Below, in pieces: positions 22,588 through 24,205 of a DNA stretch of 24,205 nt. A program made the translations under genes and the position numbers. Location: contig DXZC01000010.1 in NCBI GenBank assembly GCA_019415505.1, positions 1-24,205 of the forward strand. Reading direction: 5' to 3'. The stretch's first letter is position 1, and each line of letters opens with the position of its first letter. This DNA comes from Peptococcaceae bacterium (lineage in GTDB: Bacteria; Bacillota; Dehalobacteriia; UBA7702). The notes under the pieces were generated by a model that saw only the letters and a list, made by a program, of their open reading frames with translations, had not been told where the DNA came from and ran no database searches.

Positions 22588-22814
22588 TTATAATTCAATT
22601 TCATTTTGCCTATTTGTTACAATATTCTTCACGTTCTCAACCGTTTCCTGCTCTGAACTGTTGTTCACATAAGATTTAACATCATACAAAAAATTTTGCA
22701 CCTTTTTTACTCCCCGCCCCAAAGCGCGGGCCGCTTTGGGCAGATCATCAGGGCCTACACCAAAAATATCAGCAACAAAATAATTACAAGTTCCGGAAAG
22801 CTAATATTGAACAT
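22588..22814 (-). pseudogene. Frameshifted TatB/TatA-like gene
   Basis: From ATG 22814 the frame reads MFNISFPELVIILLLIFLV and then meets TAG. In the next frame it continues immediately as GPDDLPKAARALGRGVKKVQ, ending in NRQNEIEL and TAA at 22588-22590. The joined sequence (about 75 aa) has the TatB/TatA layout: a short membrane span, a Gly-Pro hinge and an amphipathic helix LPKAARALG. The span of 227 nt is one base short of a whole number of codons, and the break lies at 22755-22761, where LV(F)GP should be. A one-base deletion is the simplest explanation. A sequencing error or a slippage site are alternatives. It is upstream of tatA-tatC on the same strand. Confidence 0.75.
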
Positions 22815-22896
22815 AGAACTGAACTTGTTCTCTTGCATTTTCATAACTGGGCGGAACATTGATAATATCCGGGCAGATAACTACAGTTTGGGCCAT
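22801..22896 (-). other. Possible 31-codon frame overlapping the tatB-like remnant
   Basis: ATG 22896 opens MAQTVVICPDIINVPP... ending at TAG 22803-22801, overlapping the start of the tatB-like frame by 14 nt. The residue choice looks protein-like, but no Shine-Dalgarno sequence is visible, and I recognise no family. Confidence 0.2.
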
Positions 22897-23055
22897 AGCA
22901 TATAACTGTCTTTTCGTTTTATTTTACAGTATGCGCTTCGGACTAGGCAATGGTATCAAATACCATTATATCGCTTTTTTTAACATCTATTTTATAAACC
23001 ACGATACACACTATTTAAACGGCCGCCCAAAAATTAATTTGTCTCTATGGTTAAT

Positions 23056-24111
23056 CTAACGGCGTCGCAATACCGAAAAAACAATACCGAGCACCAGTAC
23101 GGACCCAACTAAACCAGCTAAAGGATATAGGACGTTAACTAACGTCTTAAAAGGAAAATAGCTGGCAATAAACCCTAAAAATGTTAAAAAGATACAGAGC
23201 AGGCGCGATCCCCTGCTGCCGTTTTTACTAAAAATATGCACAGTGCTCCATAGCATGGGTACGGCTGTAGAGTAAATTCCCGCTAAAAGAACTACACTAA
23301 ACAAGCCGGCCAATGCCGGGGAAACGGATCTGGCTATTTGTAGCACAGGTATATCCGTCCCAATAACCAAAGGAGCCTGGCATAGGAGAGAAAGGGACAT
23401 TACTATGGCAGTGCCAGCATAAATAGCGGAGCCCCAAAAGCCGCTGGCCAAGGCTGTATTATCATCCGGCATCAAGGCAGCTAAGGATGCGAAAAATCCT
23501 GTACCCAACATAATATTGAAGGAAGCATAGAGAAAGCCGCTCATATACCAATAATCTGTAACCCTGGCGATTTCCCTGATTTCCAGCAGAGCAAACAACT
23601 CAGACCAAGGCGCCTCCCGCTGGGCTATGCCGCTAAAACCAATGATAAGCATAAATAATATTATTATAGGCCCAATTTTACCGATAATTTTCACTAACCG
23701 CTGTAATCCTATTAAAGCGCTAAAGCCAGCCAGAACCGCCATACCAGCCCTGCCCCAGAGTGGGGAAACACCCCAGTATTCTGCGAAAGTGGCGCCGGCC
23801 CCAGCTAACATAACCACAAAAATTGAATATAGCAACAACGGCGTATATATTATGGGCAACCAGCTAATATATTTGCCACAATAGCGCCGAAATATTTTTT
23901 GCGGCGCATCTAAATTGTAGAGGCAACCGTCCCGCATAATGACCATACAGCAGAATATCAATACCAGGCCAGCTATAAATAGGGCACCCAGGCTGTAACG
24001 TCCATAGCCGACAAAAAACTGCATTAATTCTTGGCCTGTAGCAAAACCGGAGCCAATAAGAAAAGCCAGCATTGCCCCGGCATAACTAATAATAATTCTT
24101 TTATTTCCCAT
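23056..24111 (-). CDS. YkvI-family membrane protein (APC/LeuT-fold transporter-like)
   Basis: A 351-aa integral membrane protein with about ten predicted membrane segments. The first segment carries GAMLAFLIGSGFATGQELMQFF (12-33), the family signature G-S-G-F-A-T/S-G-Q-E, an unwound transport-helix motif also seen in APC-superfamily carriers. LLYSIFVVMLAGAGATFAEY (about 92-111) and AVPMLWSTVHIFSK are other marks. It is probably a secondary transporter, and the substrate is unknown; spore-germination or amino-acid transport has only been suggested for relatives. The ATG follows AAGGGGTAGGAT. It is monocistronic, and its 240 nt downstream region before the small frame contains only a weak AATGGTA/TACCATT hairpin (22949-22967). 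Confidence 0.82.
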   Translation of the reverse strand: MGNKRIIISYAGAMLAFLIGSGFATGQELMQFFVGYGRYSLGALFIAGLVLIFCCMVIMRDGCLYNLDAPQKIFRRYCGKYISWLPIIYTPLLLYSIFVVMLAGAGATFAEYWGVSPLWGRAGMAVLAGFSALIGLQRLVKIIGKIGPIIILFMLIIGFSGIAQREAPWSELFALLEIREIARVTDYWYMSGFLYASFNIMLGTGFFASLAALMPDDNTALASGFWGSAIYAGTAIVMSLSLLCQAPLVIGTDIPVLQIARSVSPALAGLFSVVLLAGIYSTAVPMLWSTVHIFSKNGSRGSRLLCIFLTFLGFIASYFPFKTLVNVLYPLAGLVGSVLVLGIVFSVLRRR

Positions 24112-24168
24112 ATCCTACCCCTTAAAAATAATCTGCCTAATTAGCCTTATTTACCAAACTTTTAAGCC

Positions 24169-24197
24169 TCTATAAAATAACTATACAATTTAAACAA
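24169..24197 (-). promoter_or_regulatory. Candidate promoter of the YkvI-family gene
   Basis: Minus-strand TTGTTT (24197-24192) and TATAGA (24174-24169) are spaced by 17 nt in AT-rich sequence. Confidence 0.4.
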
Positions 24198-24205
24198 TAA
24201 AATAC

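Noticed and set aside
22696..22905. 69-codon plus-strand frame
   Set aside because: It is antisense to the tatB-like remnant, which has clear family character.

Overview
The window reads as a chromosomal segment of an anaerobic, endospore-forming, Gram-positive Bacillota, probably of the class Clostridia. The evidence is a CotF-type spore-coat pair, rubredoxin/rubrerythrin oxygen defence, a lipoteichoic-acid-synthase-like enzyme, a secreted GH25 muramidase with LysM repeats, strong AGGAGG-type ribosome sites and moderate base composition. I cannot name the genus. Genes on both strands are separated by well-formed intrinsic terminators.

Layout. 1-2.45 kb: ilvE (branched-chain aminotransferase) followed closely by a PocR/AraC-type regulator. 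2.5-8.0 kb: hpt, the GH25-LysM muramidase, a membrane-anchored GH26 glycosidase and an LtaS-like sulfatase-fold membrane enzyme (the last two on the minus strand), which is a cell-envelope block. 8.15-10.05 kb: rph-rdgB with a 1-nt overlap, then a Gly-Arg-His-Gln tRNA cluster with its own promoter and terminator. 10.3-12.8 kb: an MFS transporter with a palindromic leader, two small spore-coat genes, and a free-standing 75-aa gene made of three internal repeats that I do not recognise.

13.1-21.1 kb is the most interesting part, a thiol/persulfide and oxygen-defence island: thioredoxin, single-domain rhodanese, a CoA-disulfide/persulfide reductase fused to rhodanese, a convergent Crp/Fnr regulator, a rubredoxin-helical-rubredoxin protein, a ferredoxin-rubredoxin-rubrerythrin-rubredoxin fusion, a DUF2284 cysteine-rich protein, CcdA and a TlpA/ResA-type thioredoxin. 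Three copies of one operator-like element, TTGTGA-N5-TC(A/G)C(A/G)GAAA, lie 27-29 nt (centre to -10 start) upstream of -10 hexamers: before the thioredoxin operon, before the rubredoxin/rubrerythrin operon, and as an apparently orphaned copy before a decayed stretch leading to DUF2284. The Crp/Fnr protein carries a CRP-like R-E-x-x-x-R recognition helix, which fits TGTGA half-sites. I infer that it controls this island.

21.1-24.2 kb: tatC and tatA, a frameshifted tatB/tatA-like remnant, and a YkvI-family membrane protein. Decay is visible in three places: the tatB-like frameshift, a DUF6132-like gene without a canonical start that overlaps ccdA, and a frame with an internal stop just upstream of it. 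The 18.5-18.9 kb stretch looks like remnant DNA.
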